DNA of 64,000 nt, taken from positions 45,106,672-45,170,671 of the forward strand of contig NC_023759.2 of the NCBI RefSeq assembly GCF_000499845.2. The letters run 5' to 3'. The translations under genes were made by a program, and so were the position numbers. The notes under the pieces were generated by a model. The model was given only the letters and a program-made list of their open reading frames with translations, did no database searches and was not told the origin of the DNA. The stretch is from Phaseolus vulgaris. Lineage: Eukaryota > Streptophyta > Magnoliopsida > Fabales > Fabaceae. Shown here piece after piece: positions 14,501 through 26,521 of the stretch; the first letter of the stretch is position 1, and every line of letters starts with the position of its first letter.

Positions 14501-15037
14501 TATTTTTGATAAGTTGTACGATGTTTAAATATTCAGAATTTAACTGAACAAATATTTGTTAAGCAACAGAGTCTGATAAACGTAAAATGGAACCTGAAAC
14601 TTAATTTTGGATATTTTATAGGAGAAAAGCCTCCCCATTTTGGTTTCTGTTTCTCAATCATTATTGATTTGTTAGGTTATACAGTGTTAAAATATGCAGA
14701 ACTTTAACTTGGCCAATATTCATTAAGAACAAGAGTCTGATATTGGCTGCTTGCCAAACAAAATATGAAATGGAAGCTTGAAACTTAATTATGGATATTC
14801 TACAGAAAAAAAGGTCTATTGCCATGGTTACGGCCATCATACTCTAGGAAGCACTGACAATTCTATTGAACATGTTGGCGTGTCAGAGATTTTTTTGATA
14901 TGACACTTGTTGGATATGTTTTCAACATATGTTGCACATGAATAACAGGGTTGCAATTCAAAAAAAGAAATTTCGGTTGAGACTACATTGACATCTCTCC
15001 GATTTAGCTTAGCTGGAGCAAGAGTAGTGTGAATGAG

Positions 15038-15083
<46 letters not shown>

Positions 15084-18000
15084 CTTGGTTAATGCTATTC
15101 TTAGTTAAACACTTTCCAAACACTCCTATCATAAAAAGAAAAACTAAGTATATATTGTTAGAGATATGATTTGACTACATCAAATAGAAGATATGGTATG
15201 ATTTGATAGGGAAATATCTTACCACATATTTCACATAATTAGATAGAGTATCTTTCTTATTATTGTACCTTTTTTTAAGAGTATTCATGTTGTAGCCAAG
15301 ACTCGGAATTTATTATAATTCTTCTTGGGTTCTCTCTTTTCAACATGGCACTAGAGCTGTACCATCATCCATGACCTGTTTTCTCACTAGTTCTTTCAAC
15401 TCAAATTTGTGTTTTTCCCTTTGGGCCCACGCGGAGTAAATATTTTTTAGAAATTGTGTTTTCCGGTTTCTGTTTTGATTTTCCTGCCATCACTGTTCAC
15501 ACGGATACTCTAACAATTTTCCAGCGAGGTTATTTCCTGTCTGTGTTATTGTTTACCACCGACGAGTACTGTTTCACAGATCTTATTCACTTGCCTCTAT
15601 ATTTTCCTTTTGGGCTGATATGATTCCACTGACCAGCTGTTTGTATGCCTTTTCCCAAATTCACTCTTTCAACAGCTTTTTTTATTTGTCCCCCGTTCCT
15701 ACTCTGTCCCTCCAAAATTAATTCTTTTTTTTTTCATGTGTGGGGGCGAACAAGGAACAGAAGCGTAATGCTCATGCATCTAGTTCTTGTTATATATATG
15801 AATTATTGACCATGATAGTTATGTTTTTTTCATAAAACACATGTTGGGCATTACTATGAGACTCAAAATCCCAATTAGGTTGACACCCCAAAGCTCAACA
15901 ATCATACATGAGAATCCATAATGAAAACAAAAAAAAGGAACACAAGAAACATGGGGGCACAACATCAAAACCTATGCAAAAGAAAATTCACCCAAAGACA
16001 AAACTCTAGCTCAACAAGAACTAACCCATTAAAACATGGTAACACATAGCACCCAACCCTTAGCCAAACCTAAACTCAGGAAGGCCATATCTAATCCTCA
16101 AAAACATCAAGACTCAAGACAAGAGGTAAAACATTAAACCAAGAAAACTCAATCCAGTTTTCCACCCCAAAGTAGTTAACCAATCAACACCCATGTTGCC
16201 TTCTCAGAAGATGTGAGAAACCCTGAGATCAAGAGATTTATGTAAATCTAAACACCTAAACCATTGCCCCAAGATTCCAAGGAATAATTTGGAAGTTTTG
16301 AAAGGCTTGACAAACCATAGAAGAATCACATTCCGAAAGTCACGGGCAACATATTTTCCACCGCCATGGTTGCAGTCATCTTGATATACGAATTTGGTTA
16401 TGTTATTTTTATATAAGATCATACATTTTCTCAATTAAAGTATTTTTTAATGCTTACAGAAAAAGTTTTATTGTTGTTAAGGGTTTAGGGTTTTAATCTC
16501 TATTTAATTATTTTTATAATGAAAATTTTATACAAATTAATTCAACTTTCATTCCACCTAATATTAATTTTGAATAAACTAAATTTTATGGCTTTTAATT
16601 TTAAAAGAGTTAAGAAAAAGTGAAAGTTAACAACCAACTTTTACTTATTTTTAAGCTTTTATTTATCTTTAAGGCAAAAATAAGTATGACCTAGCAGTTC
16701 AGGAATAGGATTTCATGGAATCAGCTGTTACGATTTACCAAACAACCAATTATCAAGATGGCTCAGCACTAATGTCTAGCATGGTTTAGAGTTTAGGGTT
16801 AACATTCTGACTTTGGTTACATTAACATAATTTGCTGGTCTTTTTAATTTGTAATAGCATAAATCTTTGTTTCCTTCACTTTTCATATATTTTGGATTTG
16901 ATTTTCATGTTGTAGGCAGATGCAAAAACCATTAGATTTAGAGAGAAAGTTACAAAGAAGGGTGGTATCTGGAAAGACATTTATGGAATTGATGAAAAGA
17001 AGGTTGCTGACATGGTTAGAGAAGATCAAGTTGATATTTTGGTAGAACTTACAGGTCATACCGCAAACAATAAATTAGGAATGATGGCATGTCGACCTGC
17101 ACCTGTTCAGGTGTGCTTAGGCTTTAGCATATTTATATATAACTTGCTCTTTTTGTTTTTCAGCATGTTTTTCCTTTGTTACTATATTCTTTTATCTATG
17201 TTTTCCTTTCAACCTTTGTTAAGTTGGATGTTTGATCTTGTGAAGCTGAACATTTGGATGCTGCAGCTGGATTGTTAACTAAAAACTTATCATTTTTCCT
17301 ATGTTGTGAATTTATATGATTTTAATTTTTTCAAATTGAATGGTTTAGAGATGTGTTTATGTTAGAGACCCAAATGTACAAGAATAAACACATTGAGAAA
17401 ATATATGTATTATTCCTGAAAATGAAATAGAAAATACAGCAGGATAATGATTCCTACTGCTGCAGAGCAGGCTTCTCTACAGAGCTTCATCTCTATCTAT
17501 CAACTCCCTTTTCACAGCTTCCACTCTTATATCTCCTGGCAGAAATCGAAATATCAGAAGAGGTTTTCTGCCATAGACAACCTCAAAACACCTTTTGGAA
17601 GCATGACAATTGGTGATATACCAATATTCTGACCGTGAAAGCCAATGCACCCACTGTTATGGTTGGTCTGCCATGAAAAGTGCAAAAGGGTCTCCAAATA
17701 GAAATTGACCACTTTTGTGTGACCATTAGTTTGTTTGTGGTAAGCAGTGCTCATTTTGAGGGCTGTCCTTGAAGCATGAACAAGTCTTTCCACAACCAGT
17801 CAATGTACTTAAATTTGTTAATATTTGATGAGCTGCAAGGCCAAAATCCTGAAGATGTCCTTGCATACATCCATACATTGCTCACACACACTCACACTTC
17901 TAGTAAATTAATTCTGAATATATACAAAGTATGTACGTCATTGTTTTTTTATTTCAATGAAACATAGGACAATGTCAATGTATGTATGCAGTACTAATGT

Positions 18001-21000
18001 TTTAGTTATCAAAGTTTGTGATATGATGTGGTATGTATCATTCATAGCAACATTCTTTATGCCATTTGCTATCATTTTATGTTGTGTATTTATTTAATCT
18101 CATGCAAAATTGTGACTTGTGTTGCTTTGCAAGTAGGTGACTTGGATTGGTTATCCCAATACAACAGGATTGCCTACAATTGATTATAGAATCACCGATT
18201 CTCTGGCAGACCCTCCTGAAACAAAGCAGAAGTAGATCTCTTCAAGAACTTCAGTACTTTCTTTTCATTGACCTATACTATAACACTTTTATAAAAGTCC
18301 TGTTATTGGTTATTGTCTTATAGTACTTTTCTTTAATTATAGACACGTCGAGGAGTTGGTTAGATTGCCCGAATGTTTCCTTTGTTACACCCCTTCCCCT
18401 GAGGCTGGTCCTGTTTCTTCAACTCCAGCACTTTCTAATGGCTTCATCACATTTGGTAGTTTCAACAATCTTGCCAAGGTACGATTATGTGTTGAAATAT
18501 GTTATGTATTTGTTCTTTGTTTACCAAGAGCAAATTGTTAAAGATAATAAGTCATGTGTTTCTGATGTGTGTACTTCTATTTCTTCAGATTACACCAAAG
18601 GTATTGCAGGTCTGGGCAAGGATATTGTGTGCAATTCCGAATTCCCGCCTCGTGGTAAAATGCAAACCATTTTGTTGTGACAGTGTGCGACAAAGATTCC
18701 TTTCAACACTGGAGCAGTTGGGCTTAGAACCACTACGTGTTGATCTTTTGCCCCTTATTCTTCTTAACCATGATCATATGCATGCCTATTCTCTAATGGA
18801 CATCAGGTAATATCTCTATTTTGTATTCCTTGAGTATTTTTATAATGCTGCTTTGACTCGGATTTTCTTAGGTTTGCATACATCTAGCATTGTTTTTGCT
18901 ACATGTATTTTACTATATGGGCCTAGGTCCATTGTTGAATAATTCTATGCACACACACATACACATAATGTTCCTTTGCTTTGCTCTAGACACACAAGGA
19001 TTCCTTCATATGACTCCATATCTTTTTATCTCTAGATGGTATCTAAAGCCTAATACGATTCCATGTTTTCTTAGTGGACCCAATGTCCATTGATGTCTAT
19101 TTTTTTTCCAGAAATTGTCTCTTTCCAATTTTTGGCATCCCCCCTCTTCATTGTGCATTTTCCAGCCGTTTTCCACCATTTTCACTACTACCATTGTCGT
19201 TTCGTTTGTTGCTGTAGTTGCTAGCTTTTTGAGTAGCCCTACCCAAGTGACCACTGCTGTTAATATTGTCTCTCGCTTTGTTGTAATCTGTCACATGTGG
19301 TAGTGCATTTGGCCACTGTTTCTGCTGTTCTTATTGGTTTTGGACTCACCTTAGTCTCCCCTCTCATGATCTGGTCCCGACTTTGTGATTGGGGCTTGTT
19401 ATACGTATCTCCTCTCTTCTGGTGACATTTTTCTCATGCTTTAGTTTTTCTCTCTTTCATGCATGACTTCTGTTAGTGTTAGGTCTGAATCCTCTATCTT
19501 TATTACTTTAGTTAATGTCCCATTCACGTTGATAAGTTATATGACAGGAATTATGACACATGGGCCAATGATTTAAAGTTGACTTAAGGGACATGATTAT
19601 GTTTACCATCTAACCTAGAGAATGACTTCTGTTGATGAAAAAGATTGTCCTCGTTGGTCTAAAGTTCATGTACATTCTTAAGTCGTTTACTTGTCCTTCC
19701 TTGAAGTAGACCTTTTGGAGCTTATGATACATGTGTTGGAATTTAGGAACTGATGTGGTTGTTATACACCAATGATACTCAACGTCTACATAGCGTTTGC
19801 CAAAATCTCTAACTATCATCATCCTAGATGCCTTGATGGCCGAGTACTTGGGAAAAGTTCATGGTCTTCTACATGACTTCAATGAAATGTTCCTCCTTTT
19901 GTAGCTCCTACCCAAGAACTAAAGTAACGACAAACCTTCTTTGTGTTGATCCCCTTGTATAGGCTTCCTAGCAAATATTTGTCAATTTCAGACCAGGTTA
20001 TGGGTTCAATGACTGTGTCGACATTGAACTTTATTTGGTGCTTGTTATGTCATGCAAGTTGTCCCTTTACATATCTTTTTTTTTCCCTCGATGACTCATT
20101 TGTTGAAGGTTGCAGCGTGATTACCATAACCACACTATCCTAGCATTGCCAAACTTAAACACCTTGTATCATGTCTATCTAAGTTGTCTTCTTTGTCATG
20201 TGATGTGAGTCATGTCAATTAGGAAAACATAGTTGTAGTCTTTTTCCTATGAGTCCAACAAATCTTTGTGTTTTTGCTTTAGTTCACTTAATAATTGATT
20301 ATCCTGGATGTATTTGGTTGTTTTAATAAAAATTGTTTTGTTTTTTTTTTCATATTTGAATCCTTTTATAATGAAGTTAAAAATTAATTTGGGGTTTCTA
20401 TTTGTATTTCCGTTGTGATAATGCCTGTGAATACCTCTTATATTCTTTTCAGACTTTCATGGATTCCCTCAGTATTCTTCATCAAACCTCCTATAGCCAT
20501 ATACCCCACAACAAAATGGGGTGGTGAAGTGCAATGATAGATGCCTTATTGAAACAACTCAAACTCTTTTACACTATGGTCATGTTTGGGTGATGTTGTT
20601 CTCAATGCATGCTATCTCGTCAATTGATGCCATCTTTTGTCCTCAACAACCAAATAGCTCAATCTATTTTTTTCTCTCATAAACCTTTCCATCCCTTGAA
20701 TCCCCAAGTCTTTGGTTCGAATCTTCCTATTTTGTTCTCAATTGTAGTCTTTGCCATGACAAATTGTCATTTAGATTGTGCTTAGGATTTTTTTATCATA
20801 GGTTTTCTACATGCAGTGGGTTTAATCTTTAGTGAATCATGATTAATATTCTATTATTTTGTTGTTGATTGTTTGTATTTCTAGAAAAAATGATAACTAT
20901 GAAAGACATATCTCTGATTCTGGTAAAAGGATACCTTGCACTTTGTTTGATGTTGTGATACCTTGTAACAAATCTCATGCCTTGTTTCATGTAGTTTGGA

Positions 21001-24000
21001 TACATTTCCATATGCTGGAACAACAACAACTTGTGAATCTTTATATATGGGAGTTCCATGTGTCACTATGGCTGGTTCAGCACACGCACACAATGTTGGT
21101 GTCAGTCTTCTTAGTAAAGTTGGTAAGAAGCTCTTCATAGTTTTTATTTATTGTCAATATATGCATATTCTTCTACAATTTTAGATTTTTGTATACCATA
21201 ACCACCATTCTAATTCATGTGTGCTGCATTCATAGTAGTCAATATGGCAGATAGTGTTGAGGCTGCCCCCTAACTTCTATAGTGGGTTAGCAGTGGTGGG
21301 AATGCTATTTGCTGAAAAATGGAGAAAACACCTACTATTTAAAATATTTTGTTTAAGTTTCATGACCAACCAAGTGATTTGACCGAGTAAAAGCTGCAAA
21401 AAAGACAATCACCAGGTCCAAAACAGCAAAACAGACAAACATGATGTCCACAATAGCAAAGGAAATCAAATTAAAAAGTTCAAGCCTACGAGAGCCAGTT
21501 AGTAGACTCAATTATAAACATTTAAACATCATGGTTTTCAGCTGCAATGACATTGCACTTCCTCTCATCTTCATCACTTTCATAGTTAAAAAATTATTCA
21601 TCCTTTTCACTAACCTCCTCTTCACTAAATTGGGTCACAAACCTCCTATAAGTGGTATGATCTCTTGCATTTTTGGCCGGACTACGTGGTGCAATAAATG
21701 ATGACCCATAGGTATGGCATGACTTGATCATCTGTTGTGGGGAAGCCATTACGCTCCCCACCAGTGCGACAATAGCATGACAAAAAGCTTTGAGTATTTC
21801 TATTTGGTCTGATCAACTGGAGATGGGGATAAAGGATACATAGACATCTGAGGGATTGTCTATTCTTTTCCTTTTGAGGGAAAGATAGATGAACGAGATC
21901 TCTTTTTCTATTTATCATTGATTCAATCTATGAACCAAGTCAAAAGACTTCTTTGGGTTCCCCAAATCTAGATGGATTTTGGATCATTTTTGCCAACAAA
22001 ATGAACGTGGAGTCCATTTCGAATGCTTCTTTGACCTAGATGTTCATGCAATGAGAAAAAGATCTTGCTCTTCCTCCTTTTGTCTTTTCTCGCTTTGCTA
22101 AATGGAAAACAAGTAGAATACTACCTTTACAAATGAACTTAAAAGTACTACTATAGGAGGGTGGGCTTTTCTAACTAAAAAGAAAAACAAATAGACCAAC
22201 AAAATCTACTAAAAAGAAAAGTGAATAGACCAACAAAATCTACTAAAAAATAAAAAGATAAAAGTTAGTAAACAAAAGTCTAAAAGATGAAGCAAAATCC
22301 AAAGATATAGTTCTTTAGGTTATATATAGCCTACTTCATTTGTTGACATGGTTTAAAGTTAAATCTCAAAATAAATTCTAAAAATAGGCTAAGGCCAAGG
22401 TGGACCACCATCATAGGCAGTCCATCCTACTCTTTTTTTTTCCTGTGAATTAATTGAAGTCTTGCAAAACCTCTTTATGAAATCTTGTCCTTTTCCATTT
22501 TCCTTCTTGCTAAACCTCCAATCTTGTTTGTTTCCTCCTTCAACATCTTCTCGAGTGACTCTCCAACAAAACATTGCAAAAGTCTTCTTAGATCTCCCTT
22601 TGCCTTGCAAACTACTTGTTACTCAAAAGGGGGGATAGAGATTTCCAAGACAAAAAACTAACATTCACATATCAAAAGAATAATTCCATTCCAGAACTAA
22701 TGTTTCTTTTTGAAGATGGTGCAATATCAAATCACAAGAATGTCAAGGTTTCAATGTTAGAGATTGCAATTCAATGACAAAGATCTGAAATTGAATATTT
22801 GATGACGATTTGTTGGAAAATGTAGATTTCATTTGATGTTCAAGAAGCTCTCACGGGCAAATAGAATGCAAATGCAATTGTCTTTTAGGTAAGTTTTTCT
22901 ATTTGACTATGGTAGATTCACAAGCTTTTATGATGAAAGGGGATTGTCACTATTTGCATTCTAGAGACTTCATTGTTATCGCACATGTAGGGACCCCACC
23001 ACAATGCTCATTTGCAAGATATTTTAGGGAGGGAGAGAGGGACGAAGTGTAATTTGTGCGTTGAAGGGAGATTAGGTGCCAAAAGGTTTGTTGATGTTGT
23101 AGAGGGTGACATTGAGGAACGGTTACACATTGGAGATGATGGAGGGATTGTTAGAGACTACCAACAACGACCAAAGGATTGGCTAATGGAGAGGGACAAA
23201 TGTTTCAATAAAGAGGAATGTAGAATAAACACAAGTACTTGGAGACTACAAACAATGATCAAAGGATTTTTTGAAAGAGACGGGAAAATGTTTAGGTAAA
23301 GAGGAATGTATAATAACAAGATGAACCAAGATAAATCTCACAACTCACAATTTTGTGTATGATGGACCACATATAATGGTGGTCAATAAGTAGAAGCTAT
23401 TTTATAGTTTGTTTTATTAGGCTAAAAAGTGTTGACTGGTAAAAGATTGGGATAAGAAAGGAGATGGTCAAGAGAATAGGAAGAGAGAAGTTTGGTTTAA
23501 GTACAATTTAGACGCAAAGTAATCCTTAACAATAGACACCTAAAAAAAGTTTGGCCTAGCTTTTGTTTAGACACAATAAATCCTAAATGTAGTGTAATTG
23601 TCTCTAATGTAAAAATTTACGCTATGCAAATTGTAGAAGAAAAACTCTATTTTTGAGAAAATAATATGTACAACAAAGTAACTTTCACAAGATTTCACTC
23701 TATGAAGGAAATATGATTCTTATTAATTGTTTTTTTTATGATAAACATTGCTTTCTTTATTTACCAGACATAACTACATAATTCAAGAAAAAAATGAGAC
23801 AAATCTTTCTTTATTAATTGCTCTTTTGAGATAAACACAATCTTTTCGCTTCTCGTTCTCAAATGATCTCCTCGCCAATGATTTTTTTTGTCAGACCCAA
23901 ATTATTCATCTCAAATTCACCACTTAATTGTGTCTTTACCTTGTTTATCTCACTTATTGACTTACATTCAATTAGCATGCCATCAACATAAAGAAGTGAG

Positions 24001-26521
24001 TACACATAACTTGTAAGAACCATCACATAATTTCTTATGATAAACGCAACTATGATACTCGCTTTTTATATAACCAATGTCAATCATAAATGAGTTGAAT
24101 CGTTTATACCTTTGTCTAGTTAATTGCTTCAAACCGTACAAAGACGACTTCTTCAACAAACAAACTTGATCTGATTTTTCAAGAATGACAAACCACTCTA
24201 GTTGTTGCATGTCACTTCCTCCGAATCACCATGGAGAATGGTTGTCGTCACATCAAGTTGTTCCAACTCCAATTCATGTAAACACACCAAAGTAAGAAGC
24301 ACTCTAATAGAACTATGCTTCACAACAATAAACAAAATTCATTAAAGTCATTACTCTGTGTAAAGCCTTTTTGTACAAGCCTTACTTTGAATCTTGTTTC
24401 ATTTTTCTTCTTAAGTATCCACTTACATTCCATAACCTTTTGACCAATCGGTTTCTCAACAAGTTTGGAAGTTTGATTTTGTAGAGGGATTCAAGCTCTT
24501 CTTTCGTGGCACCAATCTTTTGTGATGCTTCATCACAATTAAATGCTTTACGGAAAAAAACTTGGTTCCTCTTCATCAATTCTTTCTGCCATATTGAATG
24601 CAAAAGCAACAAAATTTTCACTAGGTGGTCTAGTTTGTCTTGAACTATCCCTTGCCAATACATACTCAGTTTCTATTGATGGGACATCTTCATTTGTCTC
24701 CTTTAGTTCTTGTTTAAGAGAATCTATTTCAAGATCCACCTTTTTGCTAGAACCATGTACTTCCTCATGGATAGTGAACTAAAACCATAAATTAGTGGCT
24801 ACTAAATTGTCTTGATAAGCTCTTGGCAAAGAACTTAGAAGAAGAATAACTTTGTCCTCGTCATGCAGTGCAACATGAATGGTTTTTAAACTAAGAATAA
24901 TTTGGTTGAAATTGTCAATATGTTTATGAATGGACCCACCTTCATGTATTTGCATTGCATGGTATATTGTTTCTTCAAACATAAATGATTGTGTAGAGAC
25001 TTTGTCGTGTACCTACATTCTAGCTTTTCCTAAACCTTGTCAGTGATCTTTTCTCCAGCGACTTCTCTAAAACTTCATAACCTATCGCAATGTGCCTTCT
25101 TCATTATCGCACTCTGTTGTGCAACTTAGAACAGCTAATAACTTTGCTTGTCCTTCCAATACCAATTCACATGCTTATTGCATGAGAGCTAACATCTTTA
25201 CTGCAAGTTGAAGTTATTCTTGCTGGTAAATTTCTTGACGTTGAACTTTGTGTATGTTCTAGCTTTGATACTAGCTGTAATGTAGTTGTTTCTAAAGTAG
25301 AATTTTACATAATGCAAATTATAGAGAAAAGAATATGTACAGAAAAATAACTGAAGATTTCACTATACGGAGGAAATGTGACTCGTTAATAACTTACAAA
25401 GTTTGCTAAACATATGGTAACAGGGACTTTTAGTTCCAATACTATCCTTTCTATTATGAATTTTATTTATTTAACAAATATAACTAGTAATTCAAGGAAA
25501 AAACATAACGCTGAATAAAAAAGTTATAGTTTCAAATCTAAATCCATCGGTAATATCTGATATATAACAAACCAATCTACATCAGTATTCTATGTTGTTG
25601 AACTTCAAAGTTCAAACGTTTCCTCTATTACCTGATATTGGCCTTGTGTTGGCTTCTCTTGGTTCCTGTTGATGTTTTTTTGTTATCGGTCCGTTAATTT
25701 GGTCTTTTTTGTGATCAATTTTATTTTAATCCTCAATTTTTCATGCCTTTTATTTCCTTTATTGTTGCCTAATTGAACACCTGACCTACATTTTTTATTA
25801 AGGTATCATGGAAAATAATTTAATGAATTGAAATTTAAGATTAAAAGAAATAAATGTAGGAAAAATTGAGGATTGGACCAAAATGGTCGGTTTTCCAAAG
25901 TCTAGGTTTTAAAACTCTGGAAAAAAATAGGACCAAAATTATAATTTACCTTTGTTATTTCTTCACTATTATTGTAGCTTTTACTTTGCAAGCATCATTT
26001 TTATTTTTCATTTTCGGCTGTACCAGCAAAATTGTTAAATATTTTACTAATTACAACCAGGGATGGAGCATTTGATTGCCAAAAATGAAGATGAGTACGT
26101 TGAATTGGCTCAGAAGTTGGCTTCTGACATTTCCGCACTACATAATTTGAGAATGAGTCTGCGAGATCTCATGTCTAAGTCCCCTGTCTGTGATGGTGCA
26201 AAATTTATCTTAGGTCTAGAGTCAACTTACAGAAATATGTGGCACAGGTATTGTAGAGGAGATGTTCCATCTTTGAAACGCCTGGAATTGTTAGAAGAAG
26301 TTGCCATGGGTGACTTGTTAAATAAGAATTCTGAGCCAGAAAGGATTGCAAACTCAAGGGAGGACAGTCCTGGATCTGTCAAGGCCAATGGATTTGATAC
26401 AATGCCCGTCTCAAAGCTTAACATGGACAGCTGCGAAGAAAACGGTGGGCCATCAAATCGCAGTAGTAAACAAGGTAAAAGAAAGGTTAATGTTGAATTT
26501 CATCCGAAAATCCTTTTGTAG
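5561..26521 (+). CDS. SPY: SPINDLY, GT41 O-fucosyltransferase (17 coding exons)
   Basis: Coding exons: 5561-5932, 7556-7717, 7825-8000, 8136-8211, 8843-8971, 9071-9190, 9273-9341, 9421-9502, 11710-11804, 12540-12604, 13602-13800, 16916-17110, 18137-18231, 18343-18478, 18589-18806, 20995-21122, 26061-26521. All junctions are GT-AG and in phase, giving 2778 nt and 925 residues, near the 914 of Arabidopsis SPY. Exons 1-9 encode the tandem TPR array ([50 protein letters not shown]); exons 11-17 encode the GT-B catalytic part ([60 protein letters not shown]). The family adds O-fucose to nuclear proteins, notably DELLA repressors, and dampens gibberellin responses; it works in nucleus and cytosol. 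The first 20-25 residues and the last ~80 (Ser/Asn/Lys-rich) are the least conserved, as usual. Introns 8, 11, 15 and 16 are swollen by transposon remnants. SECRET AGENT, the O-GlcNAc paralogue, fits the recalled sequence less well. Confidence 0.95.
6330..6715. repeat. Two monomers of a dispersed ATATAAGTGGGTGTAAACC-type repeat (SPY intron 1)
   Basis: Two related copies lie in tandem. At about 6350-6480 is ATAAATGGGTGTAAACCTCA followed by a TTTTGCAAGTTTGAATTAGA stretch. At about 6590-6700 is TGTTGGAGATTTCTCG, then GTGAGTGTAAACCTCA and TTGTGAGATTGAATTAGTC. Related copies occur at 29630-29720, 29840-29945, 37440-37510 and 37650-37760. The TGTTGGAGAT start resembles an LTR edge, but the family was not identified. 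Confidence 0.6.
10033..10817 (+). mobile_element. TRIM-like miniature LTR retrotransposon in SPY intron 8
   Basis: Two direct repeats share TGTACCTAGG near the start and a long stretch ending in TTTATCTCAACT: 10033-10167 and 10673-10817 (about 135-145 bp each, both TG...CA). Three bases after the first repeat, at 10171-10182, is TGGTATTAGAGC. This is a near match to the plant initiator-Met tRNA primer-binding site TGGTATCAGAGC. The internal part is only about 505 bp and has no coding capacity. Short LTRs, a primer site and no genes define a TRIM/SMART-type element. No convincing target duplication was seen, and no 5S-like domain of Cassandra elements. Confidence 0.75.
10760..11401 (+). repeat. 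Near-perfect 321-bp tandem duplication in SPY intron 8
   Basis: The segment 10760-11080 is repeated at 11081-11401 with an offset of 321 bp. By eye I see only a few differences (for example near 10938 and 11259). The unit starts inside the 3' LTR of the neighbouring TRIM element and runs into flanking intron, so the second copy carries a partial LTR. Such similarity implies a young duplication. Confidence 0.9.
12798..13222 (+). repeat. Diverged ~214-bp tandem duplication in SPY intron 10
   Basis: The stretch beginning TTTGAAGCATGAAAGAGTAA near 12800 recurs near 13013 as TTTGAAGCATGAACGAGTAA. Both continue through GAAGACCAAAA and AACTTCTAAGCTCAAAAAT to TTTTTGAGGGAAATG. The offset is about 214 bp with many substitutions. 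No coding content. Confidence 0.8.
14285..14815 (+). repeat. Three degenerate tandem copies (~160-190 bp) in SPY intron 11
   Basis: Three successive blocks each contain, in order, CATTGTGGTT or CATTTTGGTT, a TTTGTTAGGTTATA- or AAGTTGTACGATG-like part, an AATTTAACTGA-like part, a GAGTCTGATA part and GAAACTTAATTT followed by GGATAT. Landmarks fall near 14288, 14475 and 14634. The blocks are diverged; no gene content. Confidence 0.6.
15038..15080. repeat. (AT)n microsatellite, ~20 units
   Basis: Uninterrupted AT dinucleotide run of about 40 bp within SPY intron 11. Confidence 0.95.
15159..15830 (+). mobile_element. LTR fragment plus primer-binding site (copia-type remnant), SPY intron 11
   Basis: A block starting TGTTAGAGATATGATTTG and ending TCTTTTCAACA at about 15345 is followed at once by TGGCACTAGAGCTG, which resembles a diverged tRNA-Met primer site. 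This is the usual 5' LTR/PBS arrangement of plant copia elements. The DNA after it (to about 15830) has no recognisable gag or pol. It is probably a 5' end fragment; the downstream limit is uncertain. Confidence 0.5.
17440..17800 (-). pseudogene. Ty3/gypsy integrase fragment in SPY intron 12
   Basis: On the minus strand the 17554-17793 frame reads [20 protein letters not shown] followed by a [18 protein letters not shown] stretch. This is a degraded version of the gypsy integrase core end (family form S-A-Y-H-P-Q-T-D-G-Q-T-E-V-x-N-R-x-L-E then W-x-x-x-L-x-W-A-E-x-x-Y-N). The fragment is antisense to SPY, and no LTR, RT or gag was found beside it. Clearly defective. Confidence 0.75.
18990..20770 (+). 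pseudogene. Degenerate Ty1/copia retrotransposon in SPY intron 15
   Basis: Plus-strand order: a primer-site-like TGGTATCTAAAGCC at 19037-19050, a gag-like [19 protein letters not shown] stretch at about 19527-19590, a further gag-like part with stops (LLHDFNEM near 19870), and an integrase end at 20490-20720 readable as [20 protein letters not shown], then [11 protein letters not shown] and [15 protein letters not shown]. Stops and frameshifts are many, and RT/RNase H is absent. Same strand as SPY. Confidence 0.75.
23150..23320 (+). repeat. ~88-bp imperfect tandem duplication (SPY intron 16)
   Basis: GAGACTACCAACAACGACCA near 23154 is repeated as GAGACTACAAACAATGATCA near 23242. Each is followed by an AAAGGATT stretch and later by AAAGAGGAATGTA. 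The containing 95-residue frame has no recognisable domain, and I do not regard it as a gene. Confidence 0.55.
23588..25494 (-). mobile_element. Deleted Ty1/copia element with both LTRs, antisense in SPY intron 16
   Basis: Direct repeats of about 200-220 bp bound the element: about 23588-23785 and 25276-25494, sharing TGTARTGTARTTGTYTCTA-like starts and TATAACTA...AATTCAAG ends. On the minus strand the primer site TAGTATCAAAGC sits just inside the upper LTR (25262-25273). Next comes gag (24779-24982, [18 protein letters not shown] and [15 protein letters not shown]), then directly the start of the copia RT region (24382-24739, [16 protein letters not shown]) and RT proper (23983-24210, [25 protein letters not shown]). 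Protease and integrase are missing between gag and RT, and RNase H is missing after RT. A defective internal-deletion derivative. Confidence 0.85.

Noticed and set aside
16204..16434. 76-codon minus-strand frame in SPY intron 11
   Set aside because: Weak resemblance to plant LINE RNase H-type peptides was considered, but no motif is convincing.
22389..22610. 73-codon minus-strand frame in SPY intron 16
   Set aside because: Lys/Gly-rich with no recognisable domain and no neighbouring transposon ends; likely chance.
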